The position numbers were made by a program, and so were the translations under genes. The notes under the pieces were generated by a model. It saw nothing but the letters and a program-made list of their open reading frames with translations. It was not told the DNA's origin and searched no databases. A stretch of DNA of 64,000 nucleotides from Hanleya hanleyi (lineage: Eukaryota > Mollusca > Polyplacophora > Lepidopleurida > Hanleyidae): assembly GCA_036873755.1 (NCBI GenBank), contig JAVTVY010039385.1:62001-126000 (forward strand), written 5' to 3'. The first letter of the stretch is position 1. The number at the start of each line of letters is the position of its first letter. Shown one piece after another: positions 23,563 to 34,885 of this stretch.

Positions 23563-24735
23563 TCATATAGAGGTGTTGAGGGCGTTATTGTGTTTCCTGG
23601 GGGTTGATGTTTTTCTTTTGTATTTTGGATTGAATCCCCATGCTATTATTTCTTTGGGGTTAAATTCCCAATTCAAGAAGTCTTGAGCAATGCGGGCTAT
23701 TATGTCAGTTCTGTTTGTTTTGGGGTTGGCATTGTGGACCGAGTTAATAACAATGTTAATGAAGCCTAGGAATTCGATTTTACTCAAGTTAATTGTTTCG
23801 GGTTTGTCCTCGGTTTCTGACTCCATTGTTTGTTCTGTCACTGGTGCCTTATTGTTAATTACTACTTCGTTCACAGGTTTTCGCAGGTTTATTGTTTCTC
23901 TGAGTTTTTGATTCACTTTTGCTTCTCTGACTGCTTCTGCGTAAGAGATGCCTTTGTCGGCTCTAATGTACTGTACTGCTTTAGCATTTTTGTAGTGAAT
24001 ACACCCTTTCCAAGCTGAGCTATGGTTCTGCTTGCAGTTTGCGCATTTTTTATGGGTTTCTGTGCAGTGCTCGTAGCTATGGGGCCCTGAACATTTGGGA
24101 CATACAGCACTGGCTTTGCAGTTTTTGGCTGTGTGAGAAGAAATCTTCTGGCAATTAAAACATCTTTTTGGGGTTTCGTAGAAGGGCTTGACTGTGACGT
24201 TACGGGTCCATAGACAGACAGTATCTGGGAGTTTACTTCCACTGAATACTAACATTATGCTAGTTGTATCTGTTTTGTCCTTTTGCAGTCTTTTAGCGAA
24301 TACTACATTTTGCTTCGAGAGAGTAGTTCTAATATAGTCTAGCCCAACACTTAGATCAATTCCATAAATTACGCCTTTGCATTGCTCTCTTTTTTGTTGA
24401 TACTGTTTTACCGAGACGGGTTTTCCAGCTAGGAGGTCTAACCTAAGGAGTTTTTCATACTGTGTTTTAGAATGGCAGTGGATTTTGAGGTCTCCTCCGG
24501 GTAATTCATAGATTGTTTTTACGTCTCCGGCTTGTTGTTGTATGTCTTTCGCAACTTTGGCTTTAGGTAAGCTCGTGGCTTTTATTTGAGTAAGGCTGTG
24601 TATGACAGCCACAAAATTGAAAAGGCTAGGCCTTTCGGGGAGGGCTCGATGTTTTTTGGTGGGTGGGGATTTTTCAGTGTTGATTTCTGATAGCTTCCTT
24701 TTAGGTGTTTTTACGGTGGATTGGGAGGCTTCCAT
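23563..24735 (-). CDS. LINE ORF1: gag-like nucleic-acid-binding protein
   Basis: 390 codons from ATG at 24735 to a stop at 23563. The N-terminus is basic (TPKRKLSEIN). A central domain of ~100 residues is compatible with an RNA-binding fold. Three CCHC knuckles follow: CFNCQKISSHTAKNC, CPKCSGPHSYEHC and CANCKQNHSSAWKGC, with the irregular spacings usual for I- and Jockey-type gag proteins. It should coat the LINE RNA and chaperone target-primed reverse transcription (known for the family). The ~250-bp 5' UTR upstream ends at the element's 5' terminus at 24985. Confidence 0.92.
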   Translation of the reverse strand: MEASQSTVKTPKRKLSEINTEKSPPTKKHRALPERPSLFNFVAVIHSLTQIKATSLPKAKVAKDIQQQAGDVKTIYELPGGDLKIHCHSKTQYEKLLRLDLLAGKPVSVKQYQQKREQCKGVIYGIDLSVGLDYIRTTLSKQNVVFAKRLQKDKTDTTSIMLVFSGSKLPDTVCLWTRNVTVKPFYETPKRCFNCQKISSHTAKNCKASAVCPKCSGPHSYEHCTETHKKCANCKQNHSSAWKGCIHYKNAKAVQYIRADKGISYAEAVREAKVNQKLRETINLRKPVNEVVINNKAPVTEQTMESETEDKPETINLSKIEFLGFINIVINSVHNANPKTNRTDIIARIAQDFLNWEFNPKEIIAWGFNPKYKRKTSTPRKHNNALNTSI

Positions 24736-25209
24736 TGTTAGATTTGGTTTTGTTTAGATCAGGACTAGTTGCTATTTGGTAAGGAGTGACTTTAGTGATA
24801 GGAAATATTAGTCTATGTGGAAAAATTCAATTCAAAACTTAGCTCTGGCTGGCTGGTTTCTCTCGCTCTTGTTGTAGTTTGGTAATCCTGTAACGCCGGG
24901 GAACCGCAGTGGAACACAAAGGCTTGGAAGTCTAGGCTGGCTTGGCAGATCAAAAACACGTCCGTTCACTCTAAGCGCTGAGTAGACTCCTATGAAATAT
25001 ATCATCTTATATAAGTATTGACCCAGGAGAGGTGTTAAACTGCTTTGTTAAATGTGAGAAATTGAGTATTCTTCAATTTCCAAAAATAACCCATCAAGCC
25101 ACAAAACCGTTAATGTTGGTGTTGGTGGGTGCTAATCTGCAAATGTCTGATCATTGATCAATTGTCTTGCACAGACAAGCAAATAAAGCATTATTTGTTC
25201 TCTCTACAG

Positions 25210-25340
25210 GAGAACTTCTTACAGAAGCACTTCAAGGAAACTGCCTCACAAAAGAACATCTTACTGAAGCGTTTCAAAAGAAAATGCCTCCCAAAAGAAC
25301 ATTATGGTTGTTGGGATTAATCAGTGGGATTAATCACTGA
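25210..25340 (+). other. Candidate terminal exon (first copy)
   Basis: A TTCTCTCTACAG acceptor precedes an open stretch with a self-similar peptide (ELLTEALQGNCLTKEHLTEA) ending at TGA. A second frame is also open, so coding status is doubtful. The copy at 33267-33397 is identical or nearly so. Confidence 0.25.
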
Positions 25341-26512
25341 ACATTAGTAGACTTTACCTTTGAAAACAAATTGCCTCACAACATGTTTATTATTTGTTAT
25401 ACAATAAGTTAAAGGTTCATATTATTTGACAAGTAACCCAAATTTTTCATCTAAAATTCTAACCCGGAAGTTTGAAAAGACATTTAACAACAACAGCTGC
25501 GTAGAAACCTCTTTGGGCATATGTGTAAAATTGGCTCTTACACAGGCCTGAAAGAAGTGACGCCGGACAAGTCCAAACACAATCAGGGGCATCAGCTAGT
25601 TCCCAACTCAAGGTAATGGGAAGGGCACAACAGTGCTTGCAACCCCTGACAGTTCCATTCGCAGTGGACTGACCTACAACACTGCCACTGTGTCCGGCTG
25701 CTCCGATCGGCATGATGTCATAAAATTAGTACCAATTAGCAGTAATAAACAACAATATTACACCAAATTTGATGGATGCTGCACCAAATTAAAGCTCGTA
25801 GTGTGTATTTCACTTTATTTCTTGCTTAAATTGTTTCAACCTGAGAGAAAATTATATGAACCTTGCGAAAATGACCCTTCTAAAACTTACGTGAATGGCT
25901 TGACAGATTGTTTCTTTCCCTTTATATATATTCTTGGGTACGCCTGTCATAATTTCATTGAATCGATGTCAAAATTTATTCAACGTATCGCGTAAAATGA
26001 GCTATTTTGTACACCTAATTTGTTGGATTTTTTCGCTGAAAATAATGCACAGACATATGTTAATGAGCGTGACAAAATTTCAATCCAACCACAAAGAAAC
26101 CCCGCGTGTTAATGCGTTTATTCCCGCCAGAAAGCAGCATTATTACTGTTTTTGTCCAATAAAATTACCTCGCTTTTGTTACTACAAGACGGAAACAAAC
26201 TAACAGGAAACAGAGTACATCCTCTTGATTCTGATATCAACCAGGCCAACGTGAAGTGAACTCAATATTTCAAGCGATGAAACGAGGCCAGTTTTGATGA
26301 TTTATTTGGATTAAACACTCGTTGTTCCGAATTTGTAGGCTATCTTCATGTCATCGTGTACCATTTATTCAAGAAGTAAAGTTTGAATTACCTCAATTTT
26401 TTTCGCAAAACGGTACAACTGTTGGCCAGAGTTTCAAGCTGATAATCTTCCATCATATCACAGAGGACAAGCAGTCAGTAGCTATCTGGCCAGACGCCTT
26501 TTAAAAAATCTT

Positions 26513-27190
26513 AAGCCCCAGCCACACTGTCAAGAATTGGGTGGAGAATGCCGTCCAATGACCACGAATATTTTAATCTTGTCGATTCGTGTCAATTCGC
26601 CTCTAGAGGGCCTATTTGAAACTGTCGTACGAATCCCTTACGCATGCCGTAGGTTCCTTGTACGACAGCCATAAGCATTTAACAAGAATCATCAAGAATG
26701 AGTACGCATGCAGTACGATTCAATGAAGAACGCCCTACGCATCAGCACGACAGTCCGCGAACCCACTACACATGCTCGATAATCTGCTACGAATAAGTGC
26801 GTATGCAGTACAATGTTAGAACGAATGTAGTATGATCGTACAAGAAGCGTAGAATGCGTCCAACAATCGTACAATGCGTATGGCATTCTTGCTGATTTGT
26901 GACCGAAAGAACTACTACGACTACCCACGAATATACACGATAGGAGGAGAATACATGCGAGAACGCAGTAGGATGGTGCCAAGAATGCCATACGTATACC
27001 ATTTAATCGTACTTGGCCGGCGAATGTTTTGAACATTTCAAAACTTTCGTACTCCCTCCGGGAATAGGCAAGAACAGTCACGATCTGCGACGAACCCCGC
27101 AAGATGCCTGTACGAATTGCCAAGAATGCCCACGATTTTCCAGTTCGCGGTGATTCGCCTACCCAATTCTTGACAGTGTGACCGGGGCTT
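26513..27190. mobile_element. 678-bp MITE with AAGCCCC ends, copy in unit 2
   Basis: Duplicate of 11711-12388 with the same inverted ends and the same TACG-rich interior. Its 219-codon antisense open frame is also identical, which reflects the recent duplication and not coding constraint. Confidence 0.75.
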
Positions 27191-28310
27191 TTGATGTATC
27201 TGATATATTCATTTCCTAAGAAGATAATTATAATTAAATATCTGAAACTAAGATCCGCTACTTTGCTTCTCTTCCAAACAAGGGCTACCTCACAGGCACT
27301 GGTCACTGGCTGTTCCCATGTGATGAAGTCGAAATGGATGAAATCTTCCATAAAATAAACATGACCGAATACCGAGAAATACTCCGGAATATAAAAATCT
27401 GTATTCCCGGTAACTGGAATAAATATTTTTGTTCAGAATATCTACTTTACAGATACTTTTTTATTTTGTGGAGTACAGAAAGCCACATATTCATATAAAT
27501 ACGGTCGTTTGTCCATGTTTAACGGGTGTTGTCTGGAAGACGTTCCCGAGGCAGCGATGCTTGTCCTATCCATTCCCAATAGCTACTAATAAATATATTT
27601 GGCAAGAGTATCTATTTTTCAGAAAATTGTGAACTTTTTTTCTTTTTCCGGCATATAGAAACCCAGTTATTTATAAAAAACGAGCATCTGTCCGTCTTTA
27701 ACACGCAAAACTTTCAGCGCATCTGGGGATTACCAGCAATTCATAACTTATATTTTGTTCTTAGTTCTCATTGGCGATTGCTTAACCCCTTCTATTCCGG
27801 CAAATTTAACAGTTTCAAGCTGGTATCAACACTGTCGTGAACATGAATAAACCGAATATATACTTACCATCGCCTACCTAGTTTCAAAGATAAGCTTTCG
27901 AACAAGATATAATATGATATAAAATATTTATCTAAAAAGTCTTTAGTTTTGTATGCCAACGACAGACAATCATTGAACTATATTTCTATCGGTACCGATA
28001 CGGTACAGAGAGGGTTAATGTATCTGGGAGGCATTACCCGTGGCAAGGAGTCTGGGGAGTATAGATAAGAGTCATCTGCTCATATGTCTTGTACTAAATA
28101 AATAATGCAATCCTACATGTACTATACTATCTGTACCAGTCTAAAATTTTGGGTGGCCTTTCGAAGCCCACGAGTTATATTTTAAATTAGAATTGGGAAT
28201 CTCACGAGATTGATATTGTTTGGACACACAGCTGCTTGTGATATATGGTTTTAACTTGAGTTAGGGCTCCTTCTACTCGTGTTACTCATGGCACAATGTT
28301 CTCATTGCAG

Positions 28311-28372
28311 ACGAGGCTGATTTGCTAAAAGACCTGATCCAAGCGACGACGAATCTGAAAAAACGCTGCTAG
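28311..28372 (+). other. Candidate terminal exon (unit 2)
   Basis: Identical to 13509-13570, with the same acceptor and the same short basic peptide ending in TAG. Function unknown. Confidence 0.25.
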
Positions 28373-28841
28373 ACCTGAACATGAAACTCTCCAGCACCGA
28401 CGAGTTTTATATCAACCTTTTTATTGAAAACATTTATTGAAATCCATGTCGACTTAAGTTTATTTTCTGTTCGAAATAAATGGTTTCGACAATTTGAGTA
28501 TTTATTTGCAATACATGTATCGAATACAAGACACTTCCCCGCCAAACCATTTCCCCCCCAAAAAAGACATTTCCGCCCCAAAATTTTGAGTCCCTTCCCC
28601 CCCCCCAGTTTTGTCCTTTCTCCCCCTAAAAAATATGATATTCTATGGTACACATATGCATGCTCGACATTAGTGTCGAGTAGTTTGGCAGTGTTCTCAG
28701 GGGGAATACAAAAGAAGACACACACAGTTGTTGAATCCTAATATGCACCTTCAATTTATTGTATAACAAATATAATCATAAGGTATAGCACCATGACACT
28801 AGCACTGATCAAGGAGACATTGTTAATACGTTAATACTGGT

Positions 28842-29624
28842 TCAAGTTGATCGGTGGGGACCAGTGGTGGGGGCGTTGATCTTAGCACATTGTCGTAGTA
28901 GCTGACTCAGGGTCACGTCTTCATCCCTGTAGGCTGCCCACAGCTCGAAGAGCTTGGCCTGTTTCGATCTTGTGGACAGCCGCTGACCAAGTTTCTTTTC
29001 ACCAACAAGGAGGATCTGTAGGGGTTTATTTATTAAAATTAGTTTTCTTAGAGAATATGTCATTTACCTTAATAACATAGCTGAATCCTTGGTTGTTTAT
29101 CAGTTTTGGTTTGCCTCTGATTGTTCCCTGTTCCAGTACTTGGTAGGCTACTTCTAGTCCTCACTATCGTCTGATACTGGTTGGTCATCCATGGATCTAA
29201 TAAAGGACAAGAAAGGAAAACGATGAATACAATCAGTTGATCAACATACAAAATTAATGAAAATTGAAACAACAAAAGGATCGATGAACCTTTTATTTAG
29301 TTTTGAATGAAGGAACTTACTCTTCCAAATAGGTGTCGGGGGATGAAAATGGTAATGATGTGTCAAAAGAGTCATCTTCCCGAGGTTCCTCATCTGGGTC
29401 TCTATCTGGCTCCGATCCATGGCTGTGGGAACGACTGCAATCCTCACAGTTCCACTCCACTTCTTCTTCATCTCTGACCATTCGCCTATAGGTTGCCCTA
29501 TCGATGCCAGTATTGCATGGTCGATGCTGTCATCTCTCACACGTGTCGCACTGAACTGCCTCCTGGCGTGGCCTGACATGCTTGTTACATCTAATACATG
29601 GGTAAACAGGGTCTGACATCATGA
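28842..29624 (-). pseudogene. PHD/FLYWCH-type gene fragment, duplicate
   Basis: Same exon pieces as 14050-14832, including the TGA in place of the finger tryptophan. The damage therefore predates the duplication. No copy-specific repair or further break was noticed. Confidence 0.5.
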
Positions 29625-29662
29625 AGCAATTAACAGGGGAATTGAAGTAACAATGAACTCCA

Positions 29663-30543
29663 TGATTGAAATTGTAGTTTAAGGGCCACTTCCCATTCGG
29701 ATTTCGCGGCCCATCAACTCAATGTTTTATTTAAATTTCGCGGTACATTACTTTGTTTATTGAATATCTTTTCCAGTGCTAAATATATAAATAAATAAAT
29801 AAATAACAAATAACAATGAGAGATTAGTAGGAGATATAAATAGAAGTAAATAAGAATCGCTATATGTACAAGTTCGAAAGTCTCTTTCTGGTTTTTGGTT
29901 AAGTTATACTGGTAAATATGAGTTCACTGTAATCGCGTGTAGGATTCCTTTGTCTTGGTACCCCTTTGTACGCACAAAGCCGTCCAGAAAAAAATGGGAG
30001 AACCATGGGCGTCTTCATGATTTTTCGGATTGACTTCACTAACGACGCCCTTGGGAACAGGGTGGGTTCTTCCAGAAATTTGTGCCTGTAACAATTGCTT
30101 GGAGTGTGTATTGGGGCACAGGACGGCAGGTCTACGTCCTATATTACGTGAAAGTCAAAGGATCATATTCTGTGTTAAGGCGTCAGTTCGGTGTCATCTA
30201 TGGGGTAGCGTGTCGGTGTGGTTTAGGATGTGATGTTCTGGTTCTGGAGGTTTCTTGTTGTGCGGCGATGTTGGTATTCTTGTGATCGTCATCCGTCTTC
30301 TGTTTTTAGTCTTGTCCAGTCCGTCTTTGGTCTTCGATGTGCCGTGAGGTGCTGTTTAATAATTTTTGTCGTCATCAGTGTTCTGTTTGATGTCTGTCTG
30401 TGGTCTTCAGTGTGCTGCGCTGTGCTGTGTTGATGCGCTAGTTCGGTAACATCTATGGGGTAGCGTGGTATAGGGTCGAGTATTCTGGTTCTGGACGTTC
30501 TTATGGACCGACGATGATGACCTTCATCGTGTTCATCTCCATT
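29663..30543 (-). mobile_element. 5'-truncated I-clade LINE, 3' UTR only (unit 2)
   Basis: Duplicate of 14871-15751. It starts at the same TGATTG terminus and lacks any ORF2 sequence. Confidence 0.8.
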
Positions 30544-30772
30544 TCTGAAAGTATAAGATGAAACAGTGTGTAGTATTCATGTTTTGTGAGTGACATCTGT
30601 GTGCGTGGTTGTTTCTTGGACGTGTGCTAATGATTTATGTCCTTGGTTGTTGAATTGGTAGCGGCCTTTAGGTTTTAGAGACGAATGTGGTTACCGGCCC
30701 ACACTGAACATGGTATCTCCGGTGCCCACATCGCCTATTTTATTGCGAAAGATAGATTTTTGGCCAATATTG

Positions 30773-32712
30773 GTTTAAATAGTTTATTTGACGACAGGAG
30801 CGCAATAAGCCGAACTTACTAGTGCGTCTCCCAGTAAATGTACATAGTGACAAATGCATAATATAGACTTATACACATACGAAAGTCAAAGGGAATCAGA
30901 TAAGATAAATGAATGAACAAAATACAGTTCAAAAGAAATAAAACTCAAATATCAAAGAGTCAGAGAGCCCGGGGTGTCCAAAAAAAAAGTAATATCGAGT
31001 GATCACAAAAGAGTAATCGATGGTCACGAATAAATTGCCAGTTATTATGGCCATTTAATGATTGATTTGCGAAAAAGGGGATGCAATAGCAGGATTTAGA
31101 AACGTTTAGATTCAGTTACAAATTTACCTAGTGCCTTTTGTATTCGTATATTAGCGTGAATATCTTTATTGGGATCCCCAAATAATAAAATCGACGCTTT
31201 CGGGATCGCCTGGGAGATGTAAATATCTACAAGGTCGGCGAGAAGAAGTGTTCTTTGGGCATTGAATGAGGGACAATGGAAAATAAAATGGTCAACGGTC
31301 TCGTTAGAGTGTCCACAGTTACACCTGGAAGTATCTGATAAAAAGTTATCAAATAAGTGTCGCTTTAGGTTACTGCATCCGTTTCTCAGGCGACATAGAA
31401 AAATATTTTCTTTTCTAGGGCACACATAGTACCACGGCGGCGGGATAAATATTTGTGTCATGTTCTGTAATTTTCGTTTAAAGACACATAGATTGTTGGA
31501 ATTAGATACAATTACAGGAAGTGTATTCCATTCGCGGACTGTTGCAGGGAAAAAGGAACCTCGAAATAATTCAGTACGGCACCTAAATGGGGTAATATGA
31601 TTCGCGTTGCGAATATTGTAAGGATTGCGAACGTGACATGATTGGAAGATGCTCCTGCAATGTGCTAGGCGCCGTCCCGTTAACAATCTGATAAAACATA
31701 TTAAGTCTGTGAACTTGGCGTCTCCTAGAGAGCTTCTCAAATCCTGCTTCCGCATATAGGGGTTCAGAGCCGACGCTACGCGTTATTCCCGTTATCGTCC
31801 TTAGAGCGTCTTTCTGTATATTTTCTAATCTTGTTGCAGACGTTTGGTCCAAATTGTCCCAAACAATGTCCGCGTACTCCAGGCTCGGTCTTATAAAGCT
31901 TTTATATATAATTTCCAGGCATTTGCGATTTAATGTATACTTAAGACCTTTGAATATGGAAAGTTTTTTTTGCGCTTTAATTATTATGTTTTCCACATGA
32001 TCATGCCAACTGGCCCTGATGTTAAAAGTCACACCAAGATGTTTGTGATTAAGGGACGGTTTGATGGTCGAGTTTTCGAAAGATATGGGGAAGGAAGATG
32101 GCGTTTGTCTCAGAGATACTAAGAGGGATACCGTTTTGGTAGCATTAAAATCGACAAGCCATGTTCTAGCCCACGTGGAGATAAGGTGCAGATCATGGTT
32201 AATAGAGGGGATTTGAGCGTAGAGATTATCAGAGATTATATATAAACAAGTATCATCGGCAAATAAGCGGATATTATTTAGAATATTACCAGACAAATCG
32301 TTAATGAACAGCAAGAACAACAGAGGACCTAGAACAGATCCTTGCGGGACACCCGCATGCAAACGAAGTACAGTTGATTCCTTGCCATTTATTACAACCC
32401 GCTGGACACGTTCGTGTAAGTAGCTTTCAAACCAAGCCAAAAGGGTGCCCGTAATGCCAAATTGGCGTAATTTACGGAGCAAACCACGATGCCAGACTCT
32501 GTCGAACGCTTTCGATATGTCAAAAAATAAAAGAATAATCTCTTTTTGATCATCGAGGGCTTTGGTTATATCAAAGTACAGTTCTAATAGTTGCGTCACG
32601 GTATAATGGGAAGGTAAGAATCCCGACTGACACGGTGTTATATCGTGTCTAATATAATTATACAAGTGCTTGAACACCTCTCTCTCCATAACCTTGCTTA
32701 GACAACTCTGTC
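30773..32712 (-). mobile_element. 5'-truncated non-LTR retrotransposon (unit 2)
   Basis: 1940-bp insert in a ~132-bp tandem repeat, with target duplication GCCAATATTG at 30763-30772 and 32713-32722. This copy keeps the 19 bp deleted in unit 1, so it is the better representative of the element. Confidence 0.87.
31096..32712 (-). pseudogene. Jockey/CR1-type reverse transcriptase, 5'-truncated and frameshifted
   Basis: One frame (32712 to ~31640) reads SCLSKVME, motif [46 protein letters not shown] and FADDTCLY, then the thumb region with [11 protein letters not shown] frameshift near 31640-31600 moves the reading to a second frame, which carries the C-terminus with CRTELFRGSFFPA, NTLPVIV and a CNCGHSNETVDHFIFHCP finger, ending at 31096. 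It has RT but neither endonuclease (truncated away) nor RNase H, so it is inactive. The protein would have copied LINE RNA at a nicked target. Confidence 0.85.
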
Positions 32713-33266
32713 GCCAATATTGTCGCAGGGATGTTGATTGGTCTTGGCCTCCGATTTTTGAGACTAATGTGGCAACCGGCCCGCACGGAACATGGTATCT
32801 CCGGTGCCCACATTGCCTATTTTATTGCGAAAGATAGATTTTTGGCCAATATTGTCGCAGGGATGTTGATTGGTCTTGGCCTCCGATTTTTGAGACTAAT
32901 GTGGCAACCGGCCCACACGGAACATAGTATCTCCGGTGCCCACATTGCCTATATTTTATTCCAAAAGAGAAATGGCCAATGCTGACATTGTTAGTTAGTG
33001 GTGTGCATGCACGGGGGTAGTGTTATATACTGGAATACTGGAACTCCTATGAAATATATCATCTTATATAAGTATTGACCCAGGAGAGGTGTTAAACTGC
33101 TTTGTTAAATGTGAGAAATTGAGTATTCTTCAATTTCCAAAAATAACCCATCAAGCCACAAAACCGTTAATGTTGGTGTTGGTGGGTGCTGATCTGCAAA
33201 TGTCTGATCATTGATCAATTGTCTTGCACAGACAAGCAAATAAAGCATTATTTGTTCTCTCTACAG

Positions 33267-33397
33267 GAGAACTTCTTACAGAAGCACTTCAAGGAAACTG
33301 CCTCACAAAAGAACATCTTACTGAAGCGTTTCAAAAGAAAATGCCTCCCAAAAGAACATTATGGTTGTTGGGATTAATCAGTGGGATTAATCACTGA
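33267..33397 (+). other. Candidate terminal exon (second copy)
   Basis: Duplicate of 25210-25340 with the same acceptor and stop. Confidence 0.25.
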
Positions 33398-33493
33398 ACA
33401 TTAGTAGACTTTACCTTTGAAAACAAATTGCCTCACAACATGTTTATTATTTGTTATACAATAAGTTAAAGGTTCATATTATTTGACAAGTAA

Positions 33494-33590
33494 TGCTGGG
33501 TATGCATATGTGTACCATAGAATATATTTTTTTTAGGGGGGAAATGGCAAAACGGGGGGGAAGGGACTCAAAATTTGGAAGTGTCCTGTA
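33494..33590 (-). repeat. Inverted partial copy of the C-rich segment of the duplicated unit
   Basis: ATGCATATGTGTACCATAGA, then a G-rich tract and GAAGGGACTCAAAAT, is the reverse complement of 13785-13875. It lies just beyond the right edge of the tandem duplication, so rearrangement at this edge involved an inverted piece of the same unit. Confidence 0.7.
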
Positions 33591-34280
33591 CCCCATGTAT
33601 CGTCATCAGTCGAGAGAAAAACAAAAGCAGAGAATTGTTTTGACAAGCCATAGTGGATAACAACATGGAGTATAAAATTTAAAGGATTTTAATCAATATT
33701 TTGTTCTTCCCTGGAATATGTGTCAGAAGAGTTAGTACTTAATTAAGAAATTAAAAAAAAAATTTCCTTGTCCCTGTGGGTATATTTAAGCCTTTTTGGC
33801 AGCTCTATTTAGCTCCCAGTCAGATATGCATATTTGTGAAATGAAAGCGAGGCTGCCAATCTGTGACGTCACAGGCGCGAGAGCTCGCTAATGATAGGTA
33901 GCAATTTAGTATGAATTACATACTGGGAGAGATTTCTTTTAGTGGCATTTAGAAGTTGGGAAGTAGATAAATAAACAAATTACTTATGGATAACAACTTC
34001 TAGTTTATTCGGGACGACGTTTTGATACAGGTATCGTTCTCCAGACAATGACATCAATAAATAAATAAGCAGTATATATTCAACCCCAGCGCGTATGACC
34101 TACTGATCCAGGAACCCCACCGTGCCTTGAAGCCCACATTGTTAATTGATCCAGCCATCTCCACAGGCCTAATCCTGTCCTATTAAATATTTCTCACCTG
34201 GTATAACACTATTGTTATCATACTGTTGACATTTACTCAAGGAACTGTATATATACTGCTTCTTCACAATTCGAATTCAA

Positions 34281-34873
34281 TACCAACATCGCCGCACAAC
34301 AAGAAACCTCCGGAACCAGAACATCACATCCTAAACCACACCGACACGATAACCCATAGATGACGCCGAACTGACGCCTTAACACAGAATATGATCCTTT
34401 GACTTTCACGCAATATAGGACGTAGACCTGCCGTCCTGTGCCCCAATACACACTCCAAGCAATTGTTACAGGCACAGATTTCTGGAAGAACCCACCCTGT
34501 TCCCAAGGGCGTCCTTACGCCCATGGTTCTCCCAGTTTTTTCTGGACGGCTTTGTGCGTTCAAAGGGGTACCAAGACAAAGGAATCATACACGCGATTAC
34601 AGTGAACTCATATTTACCAGTATAACTTAACCAAAAACCAAAAAGAGACTTACGAACTTGTACATATAGCGATTCTTATTTACTTCTATTTATATCTCCT
34701 ACTAATCTCTCATTGTTATTTATTATTTATTTATTTATTTATTTATTTATACATTTAGCACTGGAAAAGAAATTCAATAAACAAACTAATGTACCGCGAA
34801 ATTCAAATAAAACATTGAGTTGATGGGCCGCGAAATCCGAATGGGAAGCGGCCCTTAAACTACAATTTCAATC
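34281..34873 (+). mobile_element. I-clade LINE 3' fragment with 13-bp TSD
   Basis: Plus-strand copy of the LINE 3' UTR, ending in TTTCAATC. It is flanked by AATTCGAATTCAA at 34268-34280 and 34874-34886. Heavily 5'-truncated. Confidence 0.85.
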
Positions 34874-34885
34874 AATTCGAATTCA

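Larger units (their letters stand above)
18240..24985 (-). mobile_element. Full-length I-clade LINE (two ORFs, RNase H), 8-bp TSD
   Basis: The tandem copy at 33043-33050 preserves the empty site ACTCCTAT. Here that octamer flanks the insert at 18232-18239 and 24986-24993, which defines a 6746-bp element exactly. On the minus strand it has a 5' UTR of ~250 bp, ORF1 (gag), ORF2 (endonuclease, RT, RNase H), a ~1.48-kb 3' UTR and a CAATCAATCA tail. A gag-like ORF1 and an RNase H in ORF2 place it in the I group, near Nimb/Nimbus-type elements known from snails (inference). Both ORFs are open, so it may be recently active. Confidence 0.92.
10608..25434. repeat. First copy of the ~8.06-kb tandem duplication, interrupted by a LINE
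   Basis: 10608-18239 plus 24994-25434 match 25435-33493 almost base for base. Three clear indels: a 25-bp difference at 10787-10811, a 10-bp difference in the C-rich tract near 13755, and a 19-bp deletion here near 17645. Between the two parts lies the complete LINE 18240-24985. The copies abut at 25434/25435 in direct orientation, so this is a tandem duplication. The near-identity suggests it is young. Confidence 0.9.
25435..33493. repeat. Second, uninterrupted copy of the ~8.06-kb tandem duplication
   Basis: Collinear with 10608-18239 plus 24994-25434. It retains the empty LINE target site at 33043-33050 and the 19 bp of reverse transcriptase that copy 1 has lost. Divergence is limited to scattered single-base changes and three small indels. 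The left junction shows only 'AACCC' of shared sequence, so microhomology-type joining is possible. Confidence 0.9.

Noticed and set aside
25435..33493. LTR retrotransposon, because ~440-bp direct repeats (24994-25434, 33051-33493) flank the block
   Set aside because: The repeats lack TG..CA ends, no gag/pol/integrase of LTR type lies between them, and the pattern is fully explained by tandem duplication plus a LINE insertion.
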